Shown here in pieces: positions 24,715 through 38,285 of a DNA stretch of 64,000 bases. The translations under genes were made by a program, and so were the position numbers. Where the stretch lies: contig JAJNNY010000020.1 of the NCBI GenBank assembly GCA_022453515.1, positions 601,087 through 665,086 on the forward strand. Direction: 5' to 3'. Origin of the DNA: Astrocystis sublimbata (Eukaryota; Ascomycota; Sordariomycetes; Xylariales; Xylariaceae). The notes under the pieces are model-generated. The model saw nothing but the letters and a program-made list of their open reading frames with translations. It did not search any database and was not told the origin of the DNA. Position 1 is the first letter of the stretch; the number at the start of each line of letters is the position of its first letter.

Positions 24715-25900
24715 GTAAGACCCATGAGATTGATTGATATGCTGTTAGTATATACCTATTCAATACCAAAATGCCAATCAATCAACCTTGCCATAATTTG
24801 CCTTGATAGTTCGGGTCGGTTTGATTTCTTTTTGCTTGGTGCAGGCAGGGGGTCCCGTAGGTAGCGGTGAGGTCTTCCCCTCAATTTTCATGTTTGGAGA
24901 TCAACCCCATCGTTGTGTGGTTGAGCACAGACGTCGCGTGCAGGTTTTTTCTTCTTCGATGATTGAGTAGATACAACCTATCACATATGCATCAGATAGC
25001 ATGCATATTCCATGGGCAAAACTAATTACCCCATGTGCAAATTCAAGATCTTATATATTTCGCGCGATCGTGGGGTTTCGAGAAGGAGGCTCAATATCTT
25101 GACGTATGCACAGCTGGCACGTCTTGCCGAGCAGCTAGCTTAGTCCTCTTTACCTGTTTCACGATTACAAGACAAGGACAGACGCAGTTGACGATGGACA
25201 ACGTCTCTTCGGATGTCGTCGCAATGTTTCAAACCCCCCACGTTTCTGCGACCTTCATTTACATTTTGGCTCGGCCTCCACTCTTTGAAGCTTCTGCCGG
25301 TCACATGTGTCTGGCGAGACGAGATGCGAGTATCAAAGCGGTGCTGCCACATCACCTGGTCACAGCTCTGAGTTCTATGATGAAGGGGATATCTATGACT
25401 CAAAACAAAGTGTCCGGTTGTTGCGCGGCGGCTTTTCGCATGTAGGAAAGCCACCACCAAGAATGTCGAGAGAAATTTAGTTGTGGTCACGGTCTTCATT
25501 CAGCCCTAAAGCCACGCTCATTCACAATGCAACAAATATTCATTGTCACCCGAACCTAATTCCTATCAGCTCAAGGGCATTGTTAGAGAACGAGTGTAGG
25601 ATTTCATGAAAGAACAGGAACAAGATTTGATTATGCGAAACAAAACACTGCCAAACCATCTTATTGTCCAATTGTAGTTATCCCAGCGCACTTAAGTATA
25701 TGAAATGAGATAGAGCAGCCATTGCCCATTCCACAGCCGTGTCTTAAGAGCAGAACATCGTCAACCAAAAAAACCTAAATTCAAAACTTCGAAGCTAAAA
25801 TCACTAATCAAACACAGTTGCTATCTTAATCCAACAACACATTATCAACAAGAAATCCTCCGTCTCCAATGCGACTAGCAACATCAAAAGCGCTACCAAG
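24715..25900. other. Intergenic between aminopeptidase and histidine-phosphatase-like genes
   Basis: About 1.2 kb. Contains the 3' end of the aminopeptidase gene and the presumed promoter/leader of the next gene; the last 250 bp are A-rich. A 136-codon frame at 25035 has no recognisable motif. Confidence 0.5.
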
Positions 25901-26647
25901 ATGCCTCCCACCATCCACCTAGTCTGCGAAGCCAGCTACGCAAAACTCCATCCCAACGGAGACGAGCGCCGCGACCCCTCGATCACCGCAGCCGGGCAGC
26001 GGGAGTGTCTCGAGTTCCGCGAGAAGTTCTTCTTCATGGACAAGGTGCGCATGGTCTTCTCCTCCCCGCTGCGCAGAGCGATCCAGACTGCTCAATCTAT
26101 AGCCGCCTGTGCTTTGGTAACCGGCGCGGCGCAGCTTGTTATTCTGCGCCGCGACCTTAAGGGTATAGGTATAAATGGCGGCCCTAACTTTATTGGGTCG
26201 CCGTGCGATTATCTCTTTGAGGAATTGGGCCCTGATCTCGACGCTAGGGATTTGTACTCCGGCTGGTGGTGGGAAGGGGGCGAGAAGGAATCCGAGGAGC
26301 AGGCGCGTCTGGCGAGGGTGCATATTCGTAAGGCAGCTAGAGAGCTGGCCGACGACGAGCACATTATTGTGGTGGTCCACGGTGAGTTCTTGAAGTTCTT
26401 GGTAGAGGGTCTGTATGGCCTTGCAAATACGTGGTATAAGGCTTGTCGATTCGTGGATTTGGATAAAGATGATGATGAGGCTTTGCTCGAGCAAGTGCAT
26501 GCAGAGCCGAATCACTATGTGGAATATCTGGAGCGAATAATGGAGATGGACGAGCCAGATGAGCGCATTAAAGTCTGGAAGGTGATGAATAAGAGAATGA
26601 GGGAGGACCCGGGTTTGGTTCATAATCCTTATTCCTTTTTTGGATGA
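25901..26647 (+). CDS. Histidine phosphatase (phosphoglycerate mutase-like) fold, catalytic RHG motif lost
   Basis: Single exon, 248 residues. The overall pattern is that of fungal phosphoglycerate-mutase-family proteins: an N-terminal beta strand (TIHLVCEASY), RDPSITAAGQRECLEFRE, VFSSPLRRAIQTAQS, EELGPDLDARD and HIIVVVHGEFLKFLVEG near residue 155-170. The second catalytic His (VVHGEF) and the SSPLRRxxQTA segment are kept. However, the strand that should end in RHG/RHA reads VCEA: Arg is Cys and the nucleophilic His is Glu. The enzyme should therefore be unable to form the phospho-histidine intermediate, suggesting a pseudo-enzyme or altered activity (inference). The rest of the frame is intact with no stops, so it appears maintained. 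No signal peptide or membrane segment is evident, so probably cytosolic. Confidence 0.82.
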   Translation: MPPTIHLVCEASYAKLHPNGDERRDPSITAAGQRECLEFREKFFFMDKVRMVFSSPLRRAIQTAQSIAACALVTGAAQLVILRRDLKGIGINGGPNFIGSPCDYLFEELGPDLDARDLYSGWWWEGGEKESEEQARLARVHIRKAARELADDEHIIVVVHGEFLKFLVEGLYGLANTWYKACRFVDLDKDDDEALLEQVHAEPNHYVEYLERIMEMDEPDERIKVWKVMNKRMREDPGLVHNPYSFFG

Positions 26648-27428
26648 TGAAAGTCCCCGGCTAATCAATGAGCTTGTAGCTGTTATAGGAGACGACGACT
26701 GACTAAATCCAGGTAACAGGTGCAACGGTATCGACTAAGGCTGAATGATAGGGCTTTGCACCGGATGTAAACTCTAGAACTAGACTAGGCTCTCTTGTAT
26801 ATACCAAATAAGATACAAATTAGTTTTTCAGGTAGAACGTGGTTAAATCAAGAAGTTGACCGTCTGCAGCCACATATATACGGGCCTGCGACAATTGTGT
26901 ATGTTTCTCATTTCAACAGTACTGAAGATTCCTCCCTTCTAGGCCTTGGACTTCTTCCGTCCCTCTCGCATTTCATCACGGCGTTGTATACGACTATCTA
27001 CAGAAGGTTAAGTCCTAGCAAACACCATTCTAACTAAACTTTGATATTTTCATGGCATAGTGCTGCAACGCTGTTGCGCGACAGAGAGCAGAGGTAGTCT
27101 GGTGCCGCGTCATAACACCAGGTTGAGGGTTTTTCATCTACAATCGCAGGTATGAACCAACACTAGCTGTGATGATAGAACACCATGTCTCGACTTAAGA
27201 CAACAATATAGCAACAAGAATCGAGGCGCCGCTTACTCAATCAATCACACCATAGCGTGCGCCATGCCAGCGGGAGATTTAATTCAAAGACCATGGAATT
27301 GGAAAAAATTGAACCCTGACCAAAGAACCCTAGCACCATGAGGCATATACCTGTGTAAGCCCCTTTTGAAAATCTCGCTAAATATCATACAACAACAACA
27401 ATATAAAAATACAAGCCACCCACCCTCC
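26648..27428. other. Intergenic between convergent genes
   Basis: About 780 bp with the 3' flanks of the histidine-phosphatase-like gene (+) and the FAD oxidase gene (-). No supported coding sequence. Confidence 0.55.
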
Positions 27429-29184
27429 CTACGCAACAGGCGCATAAAAGCTAAACTTGCCCTCAGGGTCATATTTCCTCTTCAGCGCCCGCAGGCGCTC
27501 CTGGCGCCACGTCTCGGCGCCGAACCAGCCCTCGGGCCCCTCATTGCCGTACGCATAATTGACGTAAACATGCATTTCCTCGCGCCCGCTGCCCACACGA
27601 ATCATCTCGCGCAACCTGTTGCCCATTTCTTCAACCTTCGCATCTAGCGCCTTGTCGACGGGCTGGTAGATCAGCAGCGGCGCCGCGAGGAGGTTGTCGG
27701 CGCGGAAGGCAAAGGCTGTTGAGGCGCTGGCGACGGCTTTTACGCCTTGTTGCGAATACCCTTCGAACATGAAGAGCGAGTTAGCGAAGGGCGAGGAGGC
27801 GCCGCCGACTATGGTGGCGAATTCGGAGTAGATTTCCTTCTGGGCCGTCGCGTTGTACTCCTCGATATAGATCGGGAAGCGTGGGTTGGAGAATCCGGCT
27901 TTTTGGCAAGGGGGTGCGCTGAGGTCGATCCCGGTCCATGCGGCTAGGTCTTGGTATGTGCCTGACTGCGGCACGGAGGAGAGGGGGCCGAGGGCGTGGA
28001 AGGGCTTCGTGAAGGCTTCGTCGACAACCTTTACGCCTTCTTGGATGATGTAGAATACGATGACGGGCTGTGAAATTGTGTGTTGTGTGAGTATGCGTGC
28101 ATGTATGTAGTGATATTTGCAGACTGTTTATTATTGATATGACTAACCTTTTCCGAGTCCACGTCTGGAATGTTCAACCAGTACGACCAGTTGATCACCT
28201 CCTCTGGTAGATCGGACAGATGTTTGTTGGCGGCCTCGTATACCTCTTCGACCTTGTCGCCGCTGAAGGTCAGGGTGTCAATGGCCCAGTCGCTGTGCTC
28301 GACACCGAACGCTTTGGCCGTGACCGAGGTGACGATGCCGAAGTTCTGGCCCGCGCCTTGCATGGCCCACCAGAGGTCCGACGACGAGTCGATGGTCTGC
28401 TGCGTGCCGTCGGCGAGCACGATGTTCATGGAAACGAATTGATCGGCCACGAGCCCGTGGTGGCCCTGGAGCCAGCCATGACCACCTCCGAGGGCAGGGC
28501 CGAGGTAGCTGACGCACTCGCAGGTGCCGGTCACTATGTTATGCGATTAATTAGCGATACTAGTCTTGGGTATGTCTATACTCATCCTCACGTACCTGTC
28601 TGTTTCCCCGCTTCTAATAGTGTGTCGGTAACAGTCTTGGACATGGTACCGCCGAGGATGGTGACCGTCTCTCCATCTTTAGCTAATGTGACATTGGATA
28701 GCTTGTTTAGTGAGATGGCAATTCCGTTGTCCATCTGTCCAAGTGTAGTGATAGCTCCGTGAACGCCATTATAGGCGAGTATGGGCAATTCACACTCGTT
28801 TGCTTGGAGCACCTAAGTCCGCATATTAGCACAAAGATGTCATATTTGGGGGCCTTCCCCGCTGATGCTTGAGGCATGAGATCGGTGAAATTGGGTGTTC
28901 ATGTTGGGTATCTATATCGTTCGACTTACTGCTTGTGCGACATCATCTTCCGTGGCGGGTACGACAAGTATGCTTGGTGTCGGATTGTCCAGCTCAGACC
29001 ACCGTGTCGTTGTGTTTTTGAACTCGTCCGATCCGGGTAGATAGACGGTAGCGCCCGGCGACAGCGAACTGCCCAGTTTCCGCGAGAGTTTCTCAGGCGT
29101 TTGGCAGGCGGCGGGGGTGGTGCCACTGCAAGCGTTCGCGCACAGAGCACAGACAGACCAGAGCGTGACCTGGGGTGGACGCAT
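27429..29184 (-). CDS. Secreted FAD-linked oxidase (BBE/PCMH type)
   Basis: Exons 29184-28930, 28812-28596, 28533-28148 and 28067-27429 give 498 residues. Donors are GTAAGT, GTACGT and GTTAGT. The start is the ATG of MRPPQVTLWS; an upstream in-frame TTG was ignored. Residues 1-20 look like a signal peptide. Next comes an FAD-binding PCMH domain: SILVVPATEDDVAQAV, then AYNGVHGAITTLG, whose His is where family members attach the flavin 8-alpha position, then GTCECVSYLGPALGGGHGW, whose second Cys fits the 6-S-cysteinyl site. The exon 2/3 join (GKQTVTGTCE) is supported by phase and conservation. The C-terminus ends with a BBE-like segment (VNYAYGNE, RLRALKRKYDPEGKFSF). Such enzymes oxidise sugars or secondary-metabolite alcohols and release H2O2; the substrate cannot be told. 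The closest upstream neighbour, divergent across 1.7 kb, is the Pth11-like receptor gene. Confidence 0.9.
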
Positions 29185-30894
29185 TTTTTCCAAGATCAAT
29201 AATAGAGGGGCCGCTACGGAGATATGCAAAGGACCTGATCGAACGTGCGGGAATATGCAGAGACTTTTCTTCAGCGATTCAATCTTTTTTTTTCAGTGGC
29301 CGTACGATCTTATAAGAGATGGGTTGATGATATATTCTTTCATTTAGGGGGGGATTTTCATCACAGCCGCCTCGCTGCAACGCTACCTACCTAGATTGGC
29401 AGCTTGACCTCATGCGGCCGCCAGCTATGCGTATGCGCCTAGACAATGATGTTCGCTCGGCCAACATCGCTTAATAGCGCATCTTCGTTGAGAGATATTA
29501 CACGACATTAGCGCATAACTTTCCGACCCTGGTGATTGCGGAATTGTTAGGTCAAGAGAGCGAACAACCCACATGGCTCTACCTTAACCTTTTGCTGAGA
29601 CGTGAACCTGCATATAAGTGTGATGAACCCCAGCAAGGGCCGGCTTCTAGATCGGCTGGTAACCATATGAGGCAAGTTATACCGTAGATCCTTGACCCAT
29701 GTTCAACGTGGCAAGCGTAGTAAAGCACTCGAGGCACTTACATAATGTGGTGTAATGGTAGCATTGAGCTTCTGTTGAGGCTCTCCGTGTCTAAACGTGC
29801 GACGGGACTTACCAATTCTAGGTGTAACTCCCTACATATGTAGATAATGGCCGATCCATGCTTCCTCGTTGCCTACTCCGGCAAACGCTCCGGGATCTTG
29901 GTCGGTATCCAGATAGCTCAATCGGGGCATCGGTCAATCGTGAGATGCGCAGGGTTTTCAACCAGGCCGACATTGGCATATAGGCGATCCCCTCGAAGAG
30001 CGTATCACCTCCGCGATCTGAAAAGTGGGATTTCCGATTTCGAGCGGAAATGTGAGCAGTGAAGCTCAACAACGCCAATTCGCCCAATGAAAGGCAGCGT
30101 GTCAAAGCTCAGGTGTCACATAATTACCAGCCTCAGTCTGTTGGACGCACGTGGCCACACCGAACATACTCCCTTCCCACGTTTTTATGTGACAGGTGCC
30201 GCCAAAGACAGAGAAGTAGCATCCGGTGCGGGGGTTTGAGCTACTCTTAGCGCTCGTGTTAATGGTACGATTCGCCCGACCATGTTTGGAGCTAAGGGTA
30301 GTTCCCGGTTGCCGCGAGGGGAGTGCCGTTGGTCTGCGGGTGTCGGTTTTTGTTACTTATTCGTCAACATCTGGTTTCTGTCTCTGTTTCATCTAGACCA
30401 TCCAGTTTCTCCGCGGTTGACGCCGATATAATACCACCTATAAACAATGATCGGGGCGGAGGATTGTGCGTAGCATGAGGCAGATAATTGGCAGTATGTG
30501 AGAACATCAAGGGTGCGATGATTGTTGTGTTGATTGCTTCGAGAGCCTGGTATTGTGTACTTACTTGCCTACGCCGGACGAAGACGCAACACTTCGGAGG
30601 ACACAAGCTTGGCTGCTGTCCAATATGCAAGGGACTAATAGGTCCCGGCCTAATACATCTGAGCACACGATGGTATCCGTGTGGAGTTGTTAGAGGGCCG
30701 AATGCAGGACGTTTGCGTAACAGGGAACTGTTCTGTTCTTCAAAACCCCGTGTGTCCTCGTCAGGTCGGTTTCTCTGGATCATCCTGGAGCCTACATCTC
30801 GCATATGATATGGTTCCAGAGTTGCATCTTGTCTGTTTCTTTGCTCCACCACATTGGCGTTTCCCGTCATTAAACGCCCATTCCGAACACACAC
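29185..30894. other. 1.7-kb intergenic between divergent FAD oxidase and receptor genes
   Basis: Shared promoter region for two divergently transcribed genes. Contains a tRNA-like fragment near 29748 (separate entry). No supported protein-coding gene; the frames present have no motif. Confidence 0.5.
29748..29815 (+). pseudogene. tRNA-like remnant, possibly a decayed tRNA-Gln
   Basis: TGTGGTGTAATGGTAGCATT matches the D-arm/A-box region of eukaryotic tRNA-Gln and similar tRNAs. It is followed by GAGC-(TTCTGTTGAG)-GCTC, a possible anticodon stem with CTG in the loop. The T-arm region (GTGTCTAAACG) does not match GGTTCRANNCC and no acceptor stem pairs, so it is unlikely to be a working tRNA. 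Confidence 0.25.
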
Positions 30895-32577
30895 ATGTCT
30901 GCCAACGGCGCCCTTGATCCGGCTGCTGCTGCTGCCGCCGCCGAAGAGGCGATGGCGGCAGCTCGCGCGTTCAACATACAGTTATGGACTCTGTATGGCG
31001 TGGGAGTGCTTGTGACCTTTCTCCGGACTTATGCACGTATCAAGGCTGTGGGCATAAGAAACTTGCATGCGGATGACCTCTTCGCCTGGGTAGCAATTGT
31101 GCGTGAATCTTCAACGAACAATGCTAGAAGCCACATGGGCATCTGCTGACCCGCCGATAGCTCTTCTATACTTCACAGACAACCCTGGGATACCATGTGG
31201 GAGCCGTAGCTCACGGCCTAGCGAATAATGGCTTGACTGACGCTGAGCGGGCGGCGTTGTCCCCCAATGATCCGGAATTCCAAGCGAGGTGAGTGTTCGA
31301 TATGAGAGAGATCTGTCGAGCTATTGCTAACATTTGGCCTGAATCCAGAGTTCTCGGCTCAAAAATCCAGATCGGCGGCTGGTCTGTCTATTCAGCGTTG
31401 ATGTGCTTCCTCAAGCTTTCCATATTAGCCTTCTATATCCGACTTACCGTACGTCTTCCGAAAGTGTTTCATATGGTTGAGGACTAACAGATCCGACAGG
31501 AGGGTTTGGGTCGACGATATAGACTGCAGATCTGGATTGGAATTGGCCTCGTGATCGGGCTGTTCATTGCCTCGATAGGGGCGATCCTGTTATCGTGCCT
31601 GCCTTTCCAACAGAACTGGCAGATTTTCCCAGATCCGGGCAGTATGTTCTCGTTACCTCCTCACTACCTAGTCGGATCCTGCTGACAATGAGTCCTCTTC
31701 CTCAGACCGTTGCCAGCCTGCCGTATCTCAACCGATCGTCTGGACTTGCTTCACGGCAAACGTCATAACAGACATATACTGCATGTTGATTCCGCTCCCT
31801 ATGCTTTGGGGGACCACCTTGAGGCTCGCGAAAAAGGTAGCCTCGAGCATTGTGCTCGGCGCAGGCATATTTGTGCTTGTTGCCGCAACGCTGAAGACCG
31901 TATTCGTTACAATCGTGAGTGATCTGCGCCTCACCTGTTCGCATCAGACCGTCGGACCTCTGACATGTCATCATCGCAGGACCCTGTCAACGGAGCGCAA
32001 CTCGCTGGAGAGTGGGGTACGCGCGAAGCCTTTGTCGCCGTCTTCACCACGAATCTCCCGATGATCTTCCCGTTAATCAAGGCCTGGTTGACTCCGATAT
32101 TCGGCACTTCCCTAGTAAGTCACCACTGGCGAGTCTTCGAGGCGTCGACTACCCAAGTGGGCATGTTTGTTCTTGAGACGGATGCAAACACCTCGAACAT
32201 GAGGGATCTCTTTATATCCTACTCTGCGCGGTAATGGCTGATTCCAATGATTACAGTGGTCAACTCAGCAGAAGACCTACACGTTTAATGGCGGGGTCCA
32301 TACCATCGGCGGCAGCAACGTGACGGGCAAGCGGAACCGACGGTCGTCTTCTGGTGTTCAGATGATGCATAGCAACTTCTCGGCAACCGATAGCCAGGAA
32401 CACATGGTACAAGAGATCCCGATGCAGAGTTTCAAGGTGACGGGAGGAGAGCCAAGCCCGCGTCCCATATCACCAGATGCGGTGTACGTCACCAACAAGA
32501 TCGAGGTGACTCACGAATACGCCGGCGAGCACGGCAGCGACCGGGGCAGGCAGTACAGTTTGGATGACAAGTGGTAG
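30895..32577 (+). CDS. Pth11-like integral membrane protein (fungal rhodopsin-type seven-helix domain)
   Basis: Seven exons (30895-31098, 31161-31288, 31349-31448, 31500-31641, 31706-31914, 31980-32114, 32257-32577) join in phase to 412 residues. The order of segments matches fungal Pth11-related receptors: helix 1 (LWTLYGVGVLVTFLRTYAR) followed by LHADDLFAW, helix 2 (LFYTSQTTLGYHVG) followed by HGLANNGLTDAERAALSP, helix 3 starting SKIQIGGWSVYSALMC, then LQIWIGIGLVIGLFIASIGA, a C-terminal Cys-containing loop (CLPFQQNW, NRCQPA), TDIYCMLIPLPMLW, and the last helices GAGIFVLVAATLKTVF and EAFVAVFTTNLPMIFPLIK. No CFEM domain precedes the helices. The hydrophilic C-terminal tail (about 120 residues) is Ser-rich and probably cytosolic. 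Family members sense surface or host cues upstream of G proteins; this protein's ligand is unknown. Confidence 0.88.
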
Positions 32578-34355
32578 CCGCGGGGCCGCAAAACCACAAC
32601 TTCAATCGAAAGCGAGTTCTAGGCGTATATACGTTTTCCTGGACCCTCTATGAACGGCCGACCTTGGGGGATTGGACGATTTTTATGAGACACGATTTGC
32701 GGAAAGATACCTCCTATGTAATGCGGTTGTTAATCCCGGCGGTCTAGCAACCAGTTTCAAATTTTAGCAATTCAGTACATACACTTATTTCATGCAGCGT
32801 AAGAGAACTCTCACAACAGTTCCCTCCCGACTGCCAAGTTCAGTCCGATTGAAAAAAAGGTGTGTTATTGGCGCCAAGACGTGTGAGAAGGTTGTTTGGG
32901 TAGGAACAATATTAATGCATCTGCTCCAAAGGTCGGGCATGTCAGGGTCGCCGTCACACTCAATCCTCCCCTTAAGGAATTGTCCGGGTGTGGTTGCAGC
33001 AACCCTGCCACCTTGCTTGCAGGGTTCGGTTCTGGCTGTGTCGACATCCTGGCATGCCTGGTTGCCTGGCATCGAAGACTGACGATTCCAGTTAGCAAAC
33101 TCTCGGCACTCGTGCCACAGTGGCACAGATGAGGATCATCTAAGTTTGCTGGGTAAGTAGACAGGCGAGAGGCGCGCACGCCGGCTCACCCTCTCCCCGG
33201 GAATCTGGGTATCTGGATATCTGGCTTATGCTCGACTTGAGCTGCTTGATTAATTGGCAAAGCGGCACCTATGTAAATACCCGGACAGACATATTCCCAA
33301 TTATCAAAATTGTGCAGACTTCCAAGCCCGGCCCTCCGGCAGCCGGGAACTACTAATATCAATCATCCGGCCGTGAGCAGCCTAAGTAAGTACTAAAGGC
33401 AAGTCTCGTTGGGATCGTCATCGGTGCTAGCGGTTCATTCCCCAGCTTGAATGAAGCACAGCGATTTCAGGTTTACATGCACACTTACGCATCTTTCGAC
33501 ATTAGCGCGGCATAAGCTCGTCTTGTGAACGTTCGCAAGCCACCTCGAAGCAAGAAAGAGTTGAAGGGAAGCACTGCAGCCTGGGCCGTGCACAACGCAA
33601 TCCCACCGCGCTTGGAGCGATAGCTGCGTGTGCACGCGAAACAATTAATCAGGAAAAGAGGAGGAGCGGAATTATTGGCGGGGCCCATCTGACATAGCGT
33701 CAGCGCTACTCGGCGCAGCACCGCCTCTAGCGTGGATATTTGCCGGCCTATGCCACTTAGCCCTGCCGCAATTGCAGCTATCGCCAACCGCTTTGCCGTC
33801 GCACTCACCCAGACTGCGCCGCTATCCTACATAAACCCTTTTCGAATTGTCTCCATTGGGAGAGATCATCGCGAAAGAGCATCTCACTTCTCCTCACATA
33901 AAGCTATGATGCAAAATGCCCATCCCGGCGACCCCCCCCCCCCCCGGGCACAGGGGTCAACTTCTTGGAATTTGGAATTTGGAATTAATCGATTTCTGCC
34001 ATTCATTCAACCCTTGCGCCTTGACAAATGGGGACCGTTGCTGGTTTTCGTCGAAATCCATTTACAATCAAGGTCCCGCCGAAACATGAGCATACGTTCC
34101 TCTGCCCATATACTTGTGTGTCCGTTTCAGGTGCGCGAAACTTGCGATCTTTAAGAATTTTGGTTTTATTCCTCTCTCAACATTGTGTGATCTCCTTGCA
34201 CATAGACGAATCAGTATACGAAAACTCTCTAGGCGCAACACATAACACAACACAACGCAACACACCAAGAAAGGCGAAACGAATCGAAAAGGTCACGCGC
34301 TCCGAAGAACATACACACCGTGAAGAGAGAAAAAGGAAGACACAATACCCTTGTC
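32578..34355. other. Intergenic region, 1.8 kb
   Basis: Contains the 3' flank of the receptor gene and the promoter of the next gene. There is a C14 run at 33932-33945 and repeated GGAATTT near 33970. The final 150 bp before the next ATG are A-rich with repeated AACACAAC. Frames of about 100 codons show no motif. Confidence 0.5.
33932..33945. repeat. C14 homopolymer
   Basis: Fourteen consecutive C in intergenic DNA, length likely uncertain. Confidence 0.85.
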
Positions 34356-35259
34356 ATGCCAGGAAATACGAATCCTCTCTTTGTACCCGCAGAGCACAAT
34401 GAGAAGGCCAATACCGACGTCGAGGCGCGGCTTCGCAACGACAGCGGCGACACCTCCCCCTCTCCCGACGTGACGAGCACGAAATCCGAGAACCACGCTG
34501 GAACACATTCCCCGACCGACCACCTCACGCGCCGCCAGTTCATCTACATCTTCATCCTCGACGGCCTCATCTCCGGCCTCGTCGGTGCCGGCCTGAACAC
34601 CGGCATCGCGTACGGTACGTCATGCTTTCTCCATCTTATCCTACCCACAGCGCTACCTCCTTAGGCGCATGCAATAAATATTCAAGTGCCGCCGTGCTAA
34701 TTTAGCGCCAACAGCCACATACCACAACGAAGCGGTCGTCCACCTCTTCGCACTGCCCAACTCCCTCGCGACGGACTGCGCTTCGACGCTGGTGTCGCAG
34801 TTCGTCATCACCTGGTTCGTCCAGCTGTACAAAGTCCCGTTCCATATTCGGAAGGGCATGGTCGAGCCGATTGGCTTCCTCCGCGAGCCCAAGAACAAGT
34901 TCCTGAGATGGTACTTCTGCCTGCCCGACGACCAGCCGCAGAAGTTGACGGGCGTCATGCACTGGTTCTGGCTCGTCTGGGGCAACTTCATCCGGTCGCT
35001 TATTCTCCTGCTGCCGTTTTTTCCTATTGTGTTCGGCGCGAGCATCGGCTTCCTCATATTAGCTGGCACCAAGGTGGGCAATGATTGGTTCTTCAATGTG
35101 CTGTGGGGGCCGCAGATCTTCAAGGCCGTCTATGGCATTGTGGTGGGAACGACGTGCACGCCGCTCATGTCGGCATATTTCATTGTAAGAAGTGGCTGGG
35201 TCATGAAAGCGAGGGGTACGAGCGAAACACAGCCGGTTGAAGATGCACCGAGTCAGTGA
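34356..35259 (+). CDS. Uncharacterised fungal multi-pass membrane protein
   Basis: Exons 34356-34614 and 34715-35259 (donor GTACGT, acceptor CAACAG) give 267 residues. The start is the first ATG of the frame (MPGNTNPLFVPAEHNE); an upstream in-frame GTG was ignored. Residues 1-58 are polar and Ser/Thr-rich. About four hydrophobic segments follow: FIYIFILDGLISGLVGAGL, a second around LVSQFVITWFVQLY, a third around FIRSLILLLPFFPIVFGASI and a fourth around AVYGIVVGTTCTPLMSAYFI. Between them is a conserved-looking loop with FLREPKNKFLRWYFCLP. I do not recognise a known transporter or enzyme; it may belong to a fungal DUF family such as DUF2456, but that is a guess from memory. The exon join falls in the first membrane segment (GIAYATYHNEA) and is supported by phase. 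Confidence 0.75.
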
Positions 35260-35830
35260 GACCCTGCCTTACTCACTCATCAGGCATGAGTTGGATATAC
35301 CTTACACACCCCGTTGATATACGGAGCCGAAAGTCGGCTGAGCTGCAGACATCACTCGCACCTGCACCGCAAATGCTCAGCGATCCTGCATAATATAGAA
35401 CTACATCAATGTGCCCTCGGCGGCATATTGAAAAGTACCGAACGGTCTACAAGCTATTTAGAATATTGATTCGTACCAGCAACGACTACGAAGTCTAGGC
35501 ACGATCTTTAGATATGACGCCTGGTGCGTCGAATGTAATTAATGCGCACCGCCGCCGCCACCACCACGGCAAGCGGTGGACGATGCAACACGCTAGCAAA
35601 TGAATACCTTCACGTTTCCCCCCGAAACAGTACCTTACGACACTAGATACAATATACACTTTATTATCAACATTCGTTTCTACCTATCCTGTCTCCGACA
35701 TTGAAAAGATTTTGTGTCCCAATGTATCCATCCTGCTCGCAGGAGTGCATGCAAAACGCCGACTTTTGCTTAATTGATTGATGCGAACAGTAAAACTACG
35801 GATGTATCGCTCGCTTTCCGCCGCTTTCCC
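35260..35830. other. Intergenic between convergent genes
   Basis: About 570 bp of 3' flanks; a CGCCGCCGCCACCACCAC run near 35549. No coding signal. Confidence 0.55.

Positions 35831-38285
<2,455 letters not shown>

Noticed and set aside
25919..26725. 268-codon minus-strand frame opposite the histidine-phosphatase-like gene
   Set aside because: No family motif; the plus strand matches a known fold throughout.
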